DNA from: Azolla pinnata
Taxonomy: Eukaryota > Streptophyta > Polypodiopsida > Salviniales > Salviniaceae
Assembly: GCA_037176905.1 (NCBI GenBank)
Contig: JBBBWG010022446.1
Coordinates: 1 to 20,703, forward strand
Length of the DNA stretch: 20,703 nucleotides
Reading direction: 5' to 3'
Made by a program: the position numbers and the translations under genes. Each line of letters starts with the position of its first letter. Within the stretch, counting starts at the first letter, position 1. The notes under the pieces were generated by a model that did no database searches, was not told where the DNA came from, and was given only the letters and a program-made list of their open reading frames with translations. This document shows positions 1 through 8,420 of this stretch, in pieces.

Positions 1-1
1 C

Positions 2-256
2 CAGTCTTCTGCCACCACCATCTTCACTGACAGTCAGAGCGCATTGGCAGTTGCGAGGAACCCTGTGTTCCATGCTCGCACTAAGCACATTGAGGTGCAT
101 TATCACTATGTCAGGGAAAGGTTCTCTGCTGGGGAGATCAGCTTGACATATGTGCCCACGTAGGAGAACATTGCAGACCTTTTCACGAAAGCTCTGCCTA
201 GGGAGAAATTTGAAGCTTTTTGCAAAGCTTTGGGCTTACTTCCTTTTGTGGAGTGA
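2..256 (+). pseudogene. Ty1/copia polyprotein 3' end (RNase H C-terminus), broken by a nonsense codon
   Basis: Reading frame 2 gives the C-terminal part of a Ty1/copia reverse transcriptase/RNase H. Visible landmarks are IFTDSQSALAVARNP, the HARTKHIEVHYHYVRE block and the terminal ADLFTKALPREKF motif, ending in TGA at 254-256. These are diagnostic of plant copia elements, where DSQSA and TKHIEVHYH carry RNase H active-site residues. A TAG at 161-163 interrupts the frame after YVPT, where relatives usually have Glu or Gln, so this copy cannot make full-length polyprotein. The 5' part lies outside the window. The gene is followed by a purine-rich tract and an LTR in the expected order. The family assignment is sure. 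Whether other lesions exist upstream cannot be seen. Confidence 0.87.
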
Positions 257-320
257 TTTCCACAGAGCTTGGCACTTCCTAATACATGAGTGCCAGCTCC
301 TTGTTCACCGCATCACTCCC

Positions 321-520
321 AGGGGGGATTTGTTGATATATTTAGGTAGCGATGTGTGTGAACACTCTAGGACCGCCGGGGCACTTTTTTTTTTCTTTAG
401 GAGGTTTTTTCCCCCGGCTTGTATATACGCCTATTGCCCTAATGGGCTACTTATCTTTGTACATTCTCAAGCTTCTTCCTTGTGCTGTTCGCGTGCTTCT
501 GCAGACGTCTATCTCCAACA
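321..520 (+). mobile_element. Polypurine tract and 190-bp 3' LTR of the copia element
   Basis: A purine-rich run (AGGGGGGATT, 321-330) directly precedes an LTR candidate at 331-520. The LTR opens TGTTGATATA and closes CTCCAACA, giving the inverted TGTTG/CAACA ends expected of LTRs. A TATA-like TGTATATACG lies at about 420-429, consistent with a U3 promoter. It sits 74 bp after the stop of the copia RNase H frame. At 190 bp it is short for a plant copia LTR. The base run after it (ATACA, 521-525) would be the target-site duplication, but the matching 5' copy is outside the window. Confidence 0.75.
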
Positions 521-650
521 ATACAGAGTAAGTAGATAAATTTTTCTTATCCAATTTCTAAATAATAAGAAAGTATTCCTGCAATGATTTGTATGATTAA
601 ATTACTAAGTAATGTTTTTAAATTTGTTTTTTCAACTTGAACAATGCGAT

Positions 651-868
651 TTCTTGGATCTTCATGTATACTTTGTGATTATATTATAAAAGAAATACAA
701 TCATTATATTCGAAAATTATAAATACAAGGCAAACTAATTACATCGTGTACTTTGACAACTCTAGGACTTTGACTACTTCTTGGATCTGTACTTTATAAC
801 TGTAATAAAAAAGTACAATCATTATATTCGGAATTACAAAAACAAAGCAAATTAATTACGTCATGTAC
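651..868. repeat. Two-unit diverged tandem repeat, spacing about 127 bp
   Basis: The segment starting TTCTTGGATCTTCATGTA at 651 is repeated from 778 (TTCTTGGATCTGTACTTT). Both units continue with ACAATCATTATATTCG, then CAAACTAATTACATCGTGTAC in the first and CAAATTAATTACGTCATGTAC in the second. The copies differ by substitutions and small indels. Nothing coding was seen. Confidence 0.75.
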
Positions 869-1189
869 ACGGCTTGCCGAGATTATATAGGAGGGGGATG
901 AAGTTGAAAATACACAAGAGAAGGCGATAATTGTATTCTAGAAAAAGGTTCAACACTTTGTACATGCCCACAACTAGGCTTTATATACGCAAAGATGTAA
1001 CTAACTACAGTCAATGTTGTCGATTGAGTCTAAATTTAAACTAACAATCGAGTGTAATTATAATCTTGTCAAAGAATAAAACTATTGTTTGATTGCATTA
1101 AAAACAAATAATCGACCTAGATTTTATAATCTATGTAAATTAATTTGATCTTACATTTAATTATTTGTTTTGCATAAAGTTTATTTTTG

Positions 1190-1211
1190 GCGCGTCAACT
1201 TCGTTACGCGC
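1190..1211. other. GC-rich inverted repeat in AT-rich DNA
   Basis: GCGCGT at 1190-1195 pairs with ACGCGC at 1206-1211. With one bulged C the stem extends through AAC/GTT around a TTC loop. It stands out in a strongly AT-rich background. Function is unknown; it could be the remnant of a small inverted-repeat element. Confidence 0.5.
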
Positions 1212-1608
1212 AACTCCTTTTTTATGCATTATTTAGCTCGATTTTTTAAGTTTACTTTTTTATGTGACAACTTCTAACTGTGAGCTCCTTTTTAACGTAA
1301 TTGTGTGTTTATGCGGCCGCACATGTTAAACTTATCTCTCAATAGTTCACAAATTTTCATGATAGTTAAAGATAGACACATGATTAACATTTTTAAAAGA
1401 AATTTGAAATCACCCATGATGTGAAGTGCAACTTTACCCACTTATAATCATCAGTTAAGGATTAAACATATAAAAAATATCGACATTATAGTGTGATTAT
1501 TTACACATGTAAAGAAGTTTAAAAAAAAAAGCCCTTAAGAACAATTTAAAGGTTTATTTCAGATAGTGGGGATGTTCAATAGCTTTAAAGACTACTTTTC
1601 GATGCATA

Positions 1609-1633
1609 ATATATATATATATATATATATATA
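1609..1633. repeat. (AT)n microsatellite
   Basis: Uninterrupted AT dinucleotides, about 12 units. Confidence 0.95.
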
Positions 1634-2952
1634 CAAACCAATTTATTTAAGAACAAATAAAACAATGGAATAGAAACAATGATAAAAAGTTATCAAATAT
1701 TTAAAGTATTACTTAGGTAATAGGCTTATATAATATATGTGGTTTGTTTTTCAACATTTGGAGCTTTGTTAATGTTTGGGTTACGCGTATGGATAGCAAG
1801 ATTAATGTATAACTTTATCTATTGTCATGCATGTTGTTTTGTTTTTTTTAACAAACCCTAATTTCTATGTATTACTCCTCAAATCTGTAACTTCTATTGT
1901 TTATTGAAAATCGTCAATTTACCTATCTCAATTATCTTTAAATGGATATGCTTAAAGTTTGATATCTTCTCATCCGGGGCCCAAGGGTCTTACCTTTACT
2001 TTCATGCATCCTTCTCAATTTTCAAGTAATGTCATATTGACGACCACACAAGTCAGAACCTAGGCTTCGATGATAAGATTTTTGTTTGCATTGTGAGCCT
2101 TATATGTGAACACAAAATTTGGTTCCTAGATGAATTAGAAATACATCATGAATCCGAACTCAACTCACCAAAAGATGATTCAACCCCAAGGGTTTATCCA
2201 TATTGAGATATGGAGGCCAATCCAAGAGGACTTTGAGAGCTATGTGATAGTCCATTACATTTTTCGCTAATGTTACCCGCAAAGTCTAGGCTTAATATTT
2301 GATTAATGCTGCCCTATGGCTAATCGACGCAGAACACTGAGGTGATCACAAGCTGGGAATTTTCTGACTAGACAATGAAGGTGCATACATCCCCAAGCAC
2401 ATTTTGAAAAGAGAGATTCAGCACGTCGATCCTTGGATCTAGATTTCATAATAGTGAACTTGGAGAAAAGATGAATCGAAACCATCCATGAACGAGACTG
2501 CGACGACAAATTAAGTCCAAGATCAAATTCGAGGCAGAGGAAAAAGATAGCATCTCTCTTGGATACAAAACCGACAACAATAACACACTACTCAAAACGA
2601 TACTTCGGCATGGCAAACCTTTAAGTTGATTGTACTGTAATAACTGTAACTAACTTGGTGCTTAAATACCTGCAAAATCACCACCAATGTTGACGAGAAG
2701 GATATCGGGTTCAGTCGATGACGGGGACATCGGGGTCGAATATTATTGATTCAACGGGTGCAACCGATTGGTAATTACAATGTTTAAAGGGACAAAGTGT
2801 GACACTTCCATGAGAAGCATAACTGGGAGAATATTTCATGGGTGGAATGGCCTGGCAAACACATATATTTATGCAACTGCCTTGACTTTGTACAATTATT
2901 TATATTGGGAGAGTGTTTTGCATGATCTAGTTGCAAGGGAGACCAAATGCCA

Positions 2953-2972
2953 TTCACACACACACACACACA
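2953..2972. repeat. (CA)n microsatellite
   Basis: About ten CA units followed by TATATA. The tract keeps weak ORFs open on both strands here (plus 2768-3097 and minus 2784-2993), and neither looks coding. Confidence 0.9.
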
Positions 2973-2999
2973 TATATAAGTATACCCATCCATGTCATG

Positions 3000-3602
3000 A
3001 TCTGGTGATCGACGATATACTAGTGATCCGATCCATCGTACTCATCGATCGTCGTCGATCACTGCGTTTTGGCCACAGGCATCGCTGCTCCATCTGATCA
3101 TGCGTGCGGATCGTCACGAGGTAATTTAAACTTTGCCTGATCGCATCGATTAATTACACGTCGTATACATTGCATATGCATACGTGTAACGTTACGATCG
3201 ACCGCGCCTTTAATTTTCATGCCTCTTGTGGTGGGTAGATTTGCTTTCGATGGTTTTTGCGGCGGCGCATCATGCGCATGCATGCATATTAGTACTATTG
3301 GTAAGATGGTGTTGGTGCAGGGCCTCGTGGATCGGGCTGTGATCGATCGGTCGGAAACTACGAGATTGATCAATATACTGCGGCGCCATTAACGATGTAA
3401 TCGGGCTCGAGCACTTGTACGACATCGTAGAATGCCGATAATTAGGCCTTTCTTAAATCATGATGCTCCCGGCCCGATCGGGGTTTAATTTATGTTGTGG
3501 CATCTTATGATTGCAGATCAGGATCATAACCATTATGCCTAATGATGTGCCCATTAATGCGCTGGAAGATCGTGCGATCGAAATATTCAGTCGATCCGTC
3601 GC
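3000..3602. other. GATC/CGATCG-rich flank upstream of the 3603 ORF
   Basis: From about 3000 the base composition changes from AT-rich to mixed, and short palindromes of the GATC and CGATCG type become very frequent (for example 3055-3060 and 3340-3350). No protein family was recognised. If the ORF at 3603 is a gene, its promoter would be here, but no convincing TATA box was seen. Confidence 0.45.
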
Positions 3603-4505
3603 ATGATCGGGCCAGCGATAATCACTAGGCCCTCGGTCGCGATGTCGCCATTGGGCTTGATTATGGCATCTGATCGTTTGGCGCAGATCGGCCCGCGGCC
3701 CGCGGACGATATTACGCAGCATTTAATGCCGCGTGATGATCGCGATCGAGCCACTGCTCATGCAGCAGCGCGGCAATGTCGCTCCATGGCCGATCACCTG
3801 CGGATCATCGGAATATCGGCGCAATGTCATCGGGCGCAGATATCGCAGTCGTTGGCGGACCTCTTGGAAGAGGAGAGGCAAGCCGAGTTCCGGTGCGAGC
3901 TCGACAAGGGGCTCGCGATGATGAAGATGATGAAACCCGAATCGACATCGGCATCGTCATCATCATCATCATCATCATCACCATCATCGAGGATCGGTAT
4001 CGGCAATATCACCATCAAGGATTGGATCGATGGAGCGATGACGGTGTACATGAACATGGTGTTCGAGCGCGACGATCATAACGATGGCGATGGCGATGGT
4101 AGCTGTATCGGCGATATCGACGATCGGATTGTGTCGACGATCGCACCGTCAAGCAATCCGACGATCCGCTCCTACAACATGATCAGTGGCGCCTTGGACG
4201 ATCGTCAATATCGGATCAAGCTAGGCTGTGCTAATTACAATTATAAGATCAATGCATCCAGGTTGCTTGCAGCTCATGATCATGTGCATAAGATCTACCA
4301 TAGGTTGACTGTCAATGTACTTCCCTCCTTGATCGGCAGGATCGGCCTCGTGAAGGGCATCATCAGGCCTTCACTACCAAAGAAGAAGAAGAAGACCTCC
4401 TTCGCCGCCCATTTCCGACAACATTCTCCGCGCGCAGCAGCTCCCCGCCACTTTCATGTCTTGTACACCAACTTCAGCTTCGATCGCGATCCCTTCGCAA
4501 TGTAA
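3603..4505 (+). CDS. Unrecognised 300-aa single-exon ORF
   Basis: The frame is open from an ATG at 3603 (MIGPAIITRPSVAM) to TAA at 4503-4505. The family is not recognised. Visible features are a charged segment ADLLEEERQAEFRCELDKG at about residues 84-102, a serine run at about 117-125, a DGDGDG stretch at about 161-166, and a basic tail PKKKKKTSFAAHFRQ at about 259-273. There is no signal peptide, and no membrane helix was seen. A 300-codon frame at near 50% GC is unlikely by chance. However, the region is crowded with GATCG motifs, which contain no stop in any frame, and other frames are also open for 60-100 codons, so part of the openness is compositional. It could be a lineage-specific gene, an exon of a larger gene or a chance ORF. 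There are no obvious introns and no neighbouring partner gene. Confidence 0.4.
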   Translation: MIGPAIITRPSVAMSPLGLIMASDRLAQIGPRPADDITQHLMPRDDRDRATAHAAARQCRSMADHLRIIGISAQCHRAQISQSLADLLEEERQAEFRCELDKGLAMMKMMKPESTSASSSSSSSSSPSSRIGIGNITIKDWIDGAMTVYMNMVFERDDHNDGDGDGSCIGDIDDRIVSTIAPSSNPTIRSYNMISGALDDRQYRIKLGCANYNYKINASRLLAAHDHVHKIYHRLTVNVLPSLIGRIGLVKGIIRPSLPKKKKKTSFAAHFRQHSPRAAAPRHFHVLYTNFSFDRDPFAM

Positions 4506-5887
4506 TCGTGCAATATATTGATTCTTGAGATGATCGTTCAAGGCACAGTTACAATCGATGGGTGATACTCGACGCTGATCTGCAGGAGGATCAACCCACC
4601 CGCGATCGAGTATAGCGCAGCAGAATTAATAGACTCACAGATGGTGATCAATTTGGCGGCATCGCTGCTAAAACCTCATTTGTGATCTCCAAATGATTCG
4701 CGACTCGCGCTTTCTGGCGGTAATTCCAGCTCTTCTTTGCTATAAACCGCACTTCCGGCGACACAAGTCTACTTATATTGCTTGCCCACAAACAATTATG
4801 ATTGACATTCCTAATCTCAATGCATATAGACTAGACGATAAAGATCTCATGTTATGATCCTTTTCCCCATTCAGTATTTGTGGGGATTGTTATTAAGGAT
4901 CATTGACTCCTCATACCATAAAAATGTTTTGAAGGCGCATATAATTTACCTTCATTCAATCAGGTAATATGCATTCTAGAATAGGCAACATCGTGTATCC
5001 TCTTTTAAGATTTTCAAGCAATGTTGTTTTCAACAACACCTAACTTAACAACAATATCTACATGTTAATGTGCGATCGAATTCTCGAATGCATCTACACC
5101 TGGACATCCATTTCGTGGGCGCAGTAAATACATCGTATTTTTGAGTTAATGGTGATGGTATTGCGAACAGGCTAATTAGTTGTTGTATTTCGTACCATGG
5201 CCAATGTGAAGATTTCTCTGGATATTGTGCACTTCTTGTACCTATGGAATAATCGAATATTTTTAAGGCATTAAGTACAATGAATGCACGACCTAATGTT
5301 GTCATTAACCGAATCGACTAATGTTAACCATAGATTAATTCTTCCCGAGTGGAAGTAAGCGTAGATTGTGATGCTTGTCAGAGAAAGTGCAAGGGAACAA
5401 GAGAGCAAGAAAGAATAGAAGTGAGAGAGTCGAGAGAGTCAAGGGAATGTTTAAAGCCTCAAAGAACGAGTTCGCATTGTGCGCTTACGGGTTGTAGGGC
5501 TTTAATGCCAAGAGGAACAACAAGATTTGAGGCGAATACAAGAGCCAGTAAAACGGAAAGATAGGCACAAAGAATCCGTCGATATATTCACAAAATGGCA
5601 ACAACATGGGACGACCATACAAGCCTGGCTTACATGCCCAAGCAAGGGCAAGTGCCCTTTATTCTTTCTTTCTTATTACAAATATCGCCCATCTGGATTG
5701 ACAGTACAAATACGACCAGCGTATGATCATTATTCGACTCAAACGCGTCGAATCAGCTAGGTTGGCGGCAAAGCCGCGCAGTAAACTCGCCCATACCTTG
5801 TAGTGTAACATTTAATCATCCCATGTGATGAGAGGTTATCTTAATCCCGCGAGTTTTTGAGATCGTGTATATCGTACGGTCTTGAGT
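4506..5887. other. Intergenic region between the 3603 ORF and phosphatase copy 1
   Basis: No recognisable gene was found. Weak ORFs at 5045-5305 (minus), 5349-5564 and 5527-5760 (plus) carry no family signature. About 5066-5170 resembles about 10207-10310, which is the equivalent position downstream of phosphatase copy 2, so this is part of the duplicated block. The last few hundred bases before 5888 should contain the 3' UTR of copy 1. Confidence 0.55.
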
Positions 5888-7861
5888 TCAAAACGTAGGC
5901 CGAGCATAATGTTTACGTGTGACATGGTGTGCAAAGTATAACAGCGAGGCCGTAAACAACCAGACATTCACCTGATGGAAGACGACAGAAGATTCCACCA
6001 CTTCCTGCACCACATGATTCCACAGCAGGATCCACAAACAGGCGATGCCGTAGCCGAATCCTGATCCAGCCATCACTTGCGCTCGCGTGTGCAATCCTTG
6101 CGATGCACGTAGCCATGCCTGTCAGAATCATTCGCCGGAAATCGACTCGATTACATGCAATAATCAGAAGCCGAGCTGGCCAATGTTGTATCTGTTTTTA
6201 CCAGATAGAGGCCGGCTAAGACGATCGATGCAGATGTCAGCAAAGTTAAGACGTGCAAACCCTGCGATGTAACCACTGCCCACCATAACAACACCTCTTT
6301 TCACAATTTGTTGTATAATTTCTTTTCTGTTTCATTAATTAACTGCGTATTAATTATCACAGGGTATATAACACCCATCAAGTATATTTCTGGTCAGGAG
6401 AGTTACCAAAACAATGCCTGACAAAATTTATAAATTACATTTTAATGCCTACTGAAATCAGAAATTACAAATGGATAATCGACGCCAAAATTAATTCCGC
6501 CACTGTTGATTTTATTCCTGATCGCTTCCCACTAATTGATCCTAATCGATTCCCATGCTATATTCGACTATCAAAAGCCGGCAATTTTATAATCTAATCA
6601 ATCAGTTGGCATGCCAATTCGATATTAATCAAGGAATTGAGCGTTCATCGGTTGGTTAATCTGATATTAATTGAGGTCACAATGAATCGACTCGGTGTTG
6701 ATCGATCAAGCGCGTGCTGATTTTGGAAACCAGGCATAAATTTGTAGTTTCTAGTTTTGGTAGGCGTCAATATGCAATTTACAATTCTGCCGGGCGCTTT
6801 CTGGTAAATTTTCCTGTTCTAGTATGGACGTAAAACGACTGTAGTTCAAAGGATTTAAATATAGTGGATTCTTCCGAGTCAGTAAGCAAAAAAGCTATAT
6901 TAGTGTGCAGAATCTCGTGCTTTTCACCCACGATAAAAATCGAACATGCACATACGGCTAAGCGATGCATAGAGGCTGAAGAAGGCGAGCCATTGTGCAT
7001 GGGACGAGGGCATTCCGAGGTCAGTCCTTAGGCCCCAGGCTGTGCATGGCCTCTCCTGATTGAAGGCCCTCTTCAGCAACTTGGAGCAGATGCCATTGGG
7101 GATGCCGCCGGTCACTGCCCAATATGCTTGGTCATCGCGCCTCCAGATCACAACTGCGATCGCTGCTCCCAACGCGGTCCACTTGCTCTACCAAACAGAA
7201 ACAAAACCACCCAACAAAAAAAACAATAAAAAACGAAGCCAGAAGCCTTATCAGAGGTGAGATTCCAGTTGGTCTTAAAACGCTCCACCGATAAGCCATC
7301 ATAAGTCGTAAAAATTTTAGGGCTGGGGACTGATCTGCTGTTTCGGGCCGCTCAAAACGTGGATTGAACCTTGTATAAGCAGGGGTTTTCATCTTCTCAG
7401 GCGGCGAGTTTTTTTTCGTGCCCCCCAAATGTTGCGAAAGCTATCAACAAAAAGATATATGGACTTTCACTGAAGAGCTCACAACATTGAGCACAACTAG
7501 TTTGGATGTACAAGCCCTCTTTCGAATACAAGTATCCTCTACTTGTGTCATCTTTTTTATATCTTCTACTTATGTCAATCTTTTTTATATCTTCTACTTG
7601 TGTCATCTTTTTTATATCTTCTACTTATGTCATCTTTTTTTATATCTACTACTTGTGTTATTTGAGCTACTAATCCCTATACCACTTTTACAACGCCATC
7701 TTCTACCCCAAAACACAGATGCAGACGCAGGCGCAATCGCAAAAACGCGCCAGGGGGTAAAGCAGAGAACGCATTAATTTTGTAGAGAAGATTCTGCACT
7801 TCTGTGTACCGAGGCATTGAGAACTCGCTGGATCCGATTTGATGAGCAGCATGAAGAAGCA

Positions 7862-7906
<45 letters not shown>

Positions 7907-8292
7907 GGTGGTGGTGGCGGCGGCGGCGATGATGATGATGATGGCGGCGATGGTGATGAAGCAGAAGCAGAAGAAGATGATGATGATGCTGATGATGATG
8001 ATTGTGATATGGTGCTGATGGGCGGTTTCAAGGACAGTCGCCGATCATCAGGCCGGCCACCATGACAGCTGATGATCGCCCAGTACCTCCTGCAGCTGAT
8101 CAACCTGATTCTTCTTCTTCTTCTTCTTCTCTCCAGATCAGCTGCAGATCCGAATTCGCCCATTAATCTTCTTTGGCGATCAGGAGTACATGATGATGAT
8201 GCTGATGCTGATGCTGATGATGCTGATGCTGATGATGAATATGGAGGAAGAGGAAGAGGAGGAGGAGCTGCTTGAATTACCAGCTGTGGCAT
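5888..8292 (-). CDS. LPPE: Chloroplast-type lipid phosphate phosphatase (PAP2 family, LPP epsilon-like), copy 1
   Basis: Four exons join in frame with GT-AG introns: 8292-7810, 7187-6956, 6275-6202 and 6118-5888, giving 339 aa. The family dephosphorylates phosphatidic acid and related lipid phosphates in membranes; plant epsilon members are plastidic. Exon 1 (161 codons, MPQLVIQAAPPP start) is Ser/Pro/Arg-rich low complexity, plausibly a transit region, ending RIQRVLNAS. Exon 2 continues SKWTALGAAIAVVIW and carries PAP2 motif 1, KRAFNQERP, and motif 2, MPSSHAQ. Exon 4 carries the motif 3 equivalent, LRASQGLHTRAQ, with the catalytic Arg and His; Gln sits where classic PAP2 has Asp, as I recall for plant epsilon proteins. 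Hydrophobic segments lie in exons 2, 3 and 4. Relative to copy 2, exon 3 lacks one codon, a family-conserved Pro before GMPSSH is Leu, and CpGs are fewer (12 versus 21 in exon 2). The frame is intact, so it may be functional or an early-stage decaying duplicate. Confidence 0.78.
7188..7809 (-). other. Intron 1 of phosphatase copy 1
   Basis: 622 bp between the donor GTACAC (7809 downward) and the acceptor TTGGTAG ending at 7188. It is phase 0, as in copy 2. It contains a T-rich 27/28-bp minisatellite. Confidence 0.75.
7534..7665. repeat. 27/28-bp minisatellite in intron 1 of copy 1
   Basis: The core ACTTGTGTCATCTTTTTTAT recurs with ACTTG/ACTTA starts at 7541, 7568, 7596, 7623 and 7651, spaced alternately 27 and 28 bp. 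The first, third and fifth units have TTGTG and the second and fourth TTATG, hinting at a two-unit (55-bp) higher-order period. It is absent from intron 1 of copy 2. Confidence 0.9.
7860..8000. repeat. Trinucleotide repeats (GAT/GGT/GCG/GAA) inside exon 1 of copy 1
   Basis: Runs of GATGAT, GGTGGT and GCGGCG on the plus strand encode the poly-Ser and poly-Pro tracts of the minus-strand phosphatase exon 1. They keep antisense frames open (plus 7817-8065, poly-Asp/poly-Gly), which are not genes. Length differences from copy 2 are multiples of three overall: 161 versus 173 codons. Confidence 0.85.
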
Positions 8293-8420
8293 AGCCCAAA
8301 TCTCTCTCTGCCTCTAGGGTTTAGGGTTTAGAGTTTAGGGTTAGGGTTTCAAGGTGGTTTAGGGTTTATATGTTATAATGGAGCTCCTTGCTAATTTAAG
8401 TATATTGGCCAGCCATTTCC
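8293..8420 (-). promoter_or_regulatory. Telo-box-rich leader/promoter of phosphatase copy 1
   Basis: Immediately upstream of the ATG lie a CT/AG-rich stretch and several TTTAGGG units (8315-8368), reading AAACCCTAA in the gene's direction. This is the telo-box motif known from 5' regions of many plant genes. The same arrangement precedes copy 2, so the feature was duplicated with the gene. No clear TATA box was identified. Confidence 0.5.

Larger units (their letters stand above)
521..2767. other. AT-rich region without a recognisable gene
   Basis: About 2.2 kb of AT-rich DNA with stops in all frames and no conserved protein blocks. It contains a diverged tandem repeat (651-868), a small GC-rich hairpin (1190-1211), an AT dinucleotide tract (1609-1633) and scattered poly-A/T. 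It probably consists of decayed transposon or intergenic DNA next to the copia end. No RNA gene was recognised. The minus ORF at 2303-2509 (68 codons) has no recognisable features. Confidence 0.6.

Noticed and set aside
5349..5760. Two overlapping plus ORFs as a retroelement remnant (Cys-rich VDCDACQRKCKG)
   Set aside because: There is one CxxC but no zinc-knuckle pattern, RT or integrase motif, and no LTR nearby.
5800..5905. Third tRNA/SINE-like head near a GAGTTCAAAAC box
   Set aside because: The B-box match is poor and no A box lies at proper spacing. The region is more simply the 3' flank of phosphatase copy 1.
7534..7665. CRISPR-like regular repeat
   Set aside because: The repeats are contiguous with no unique spacers, T-rich and inside a plant intron.
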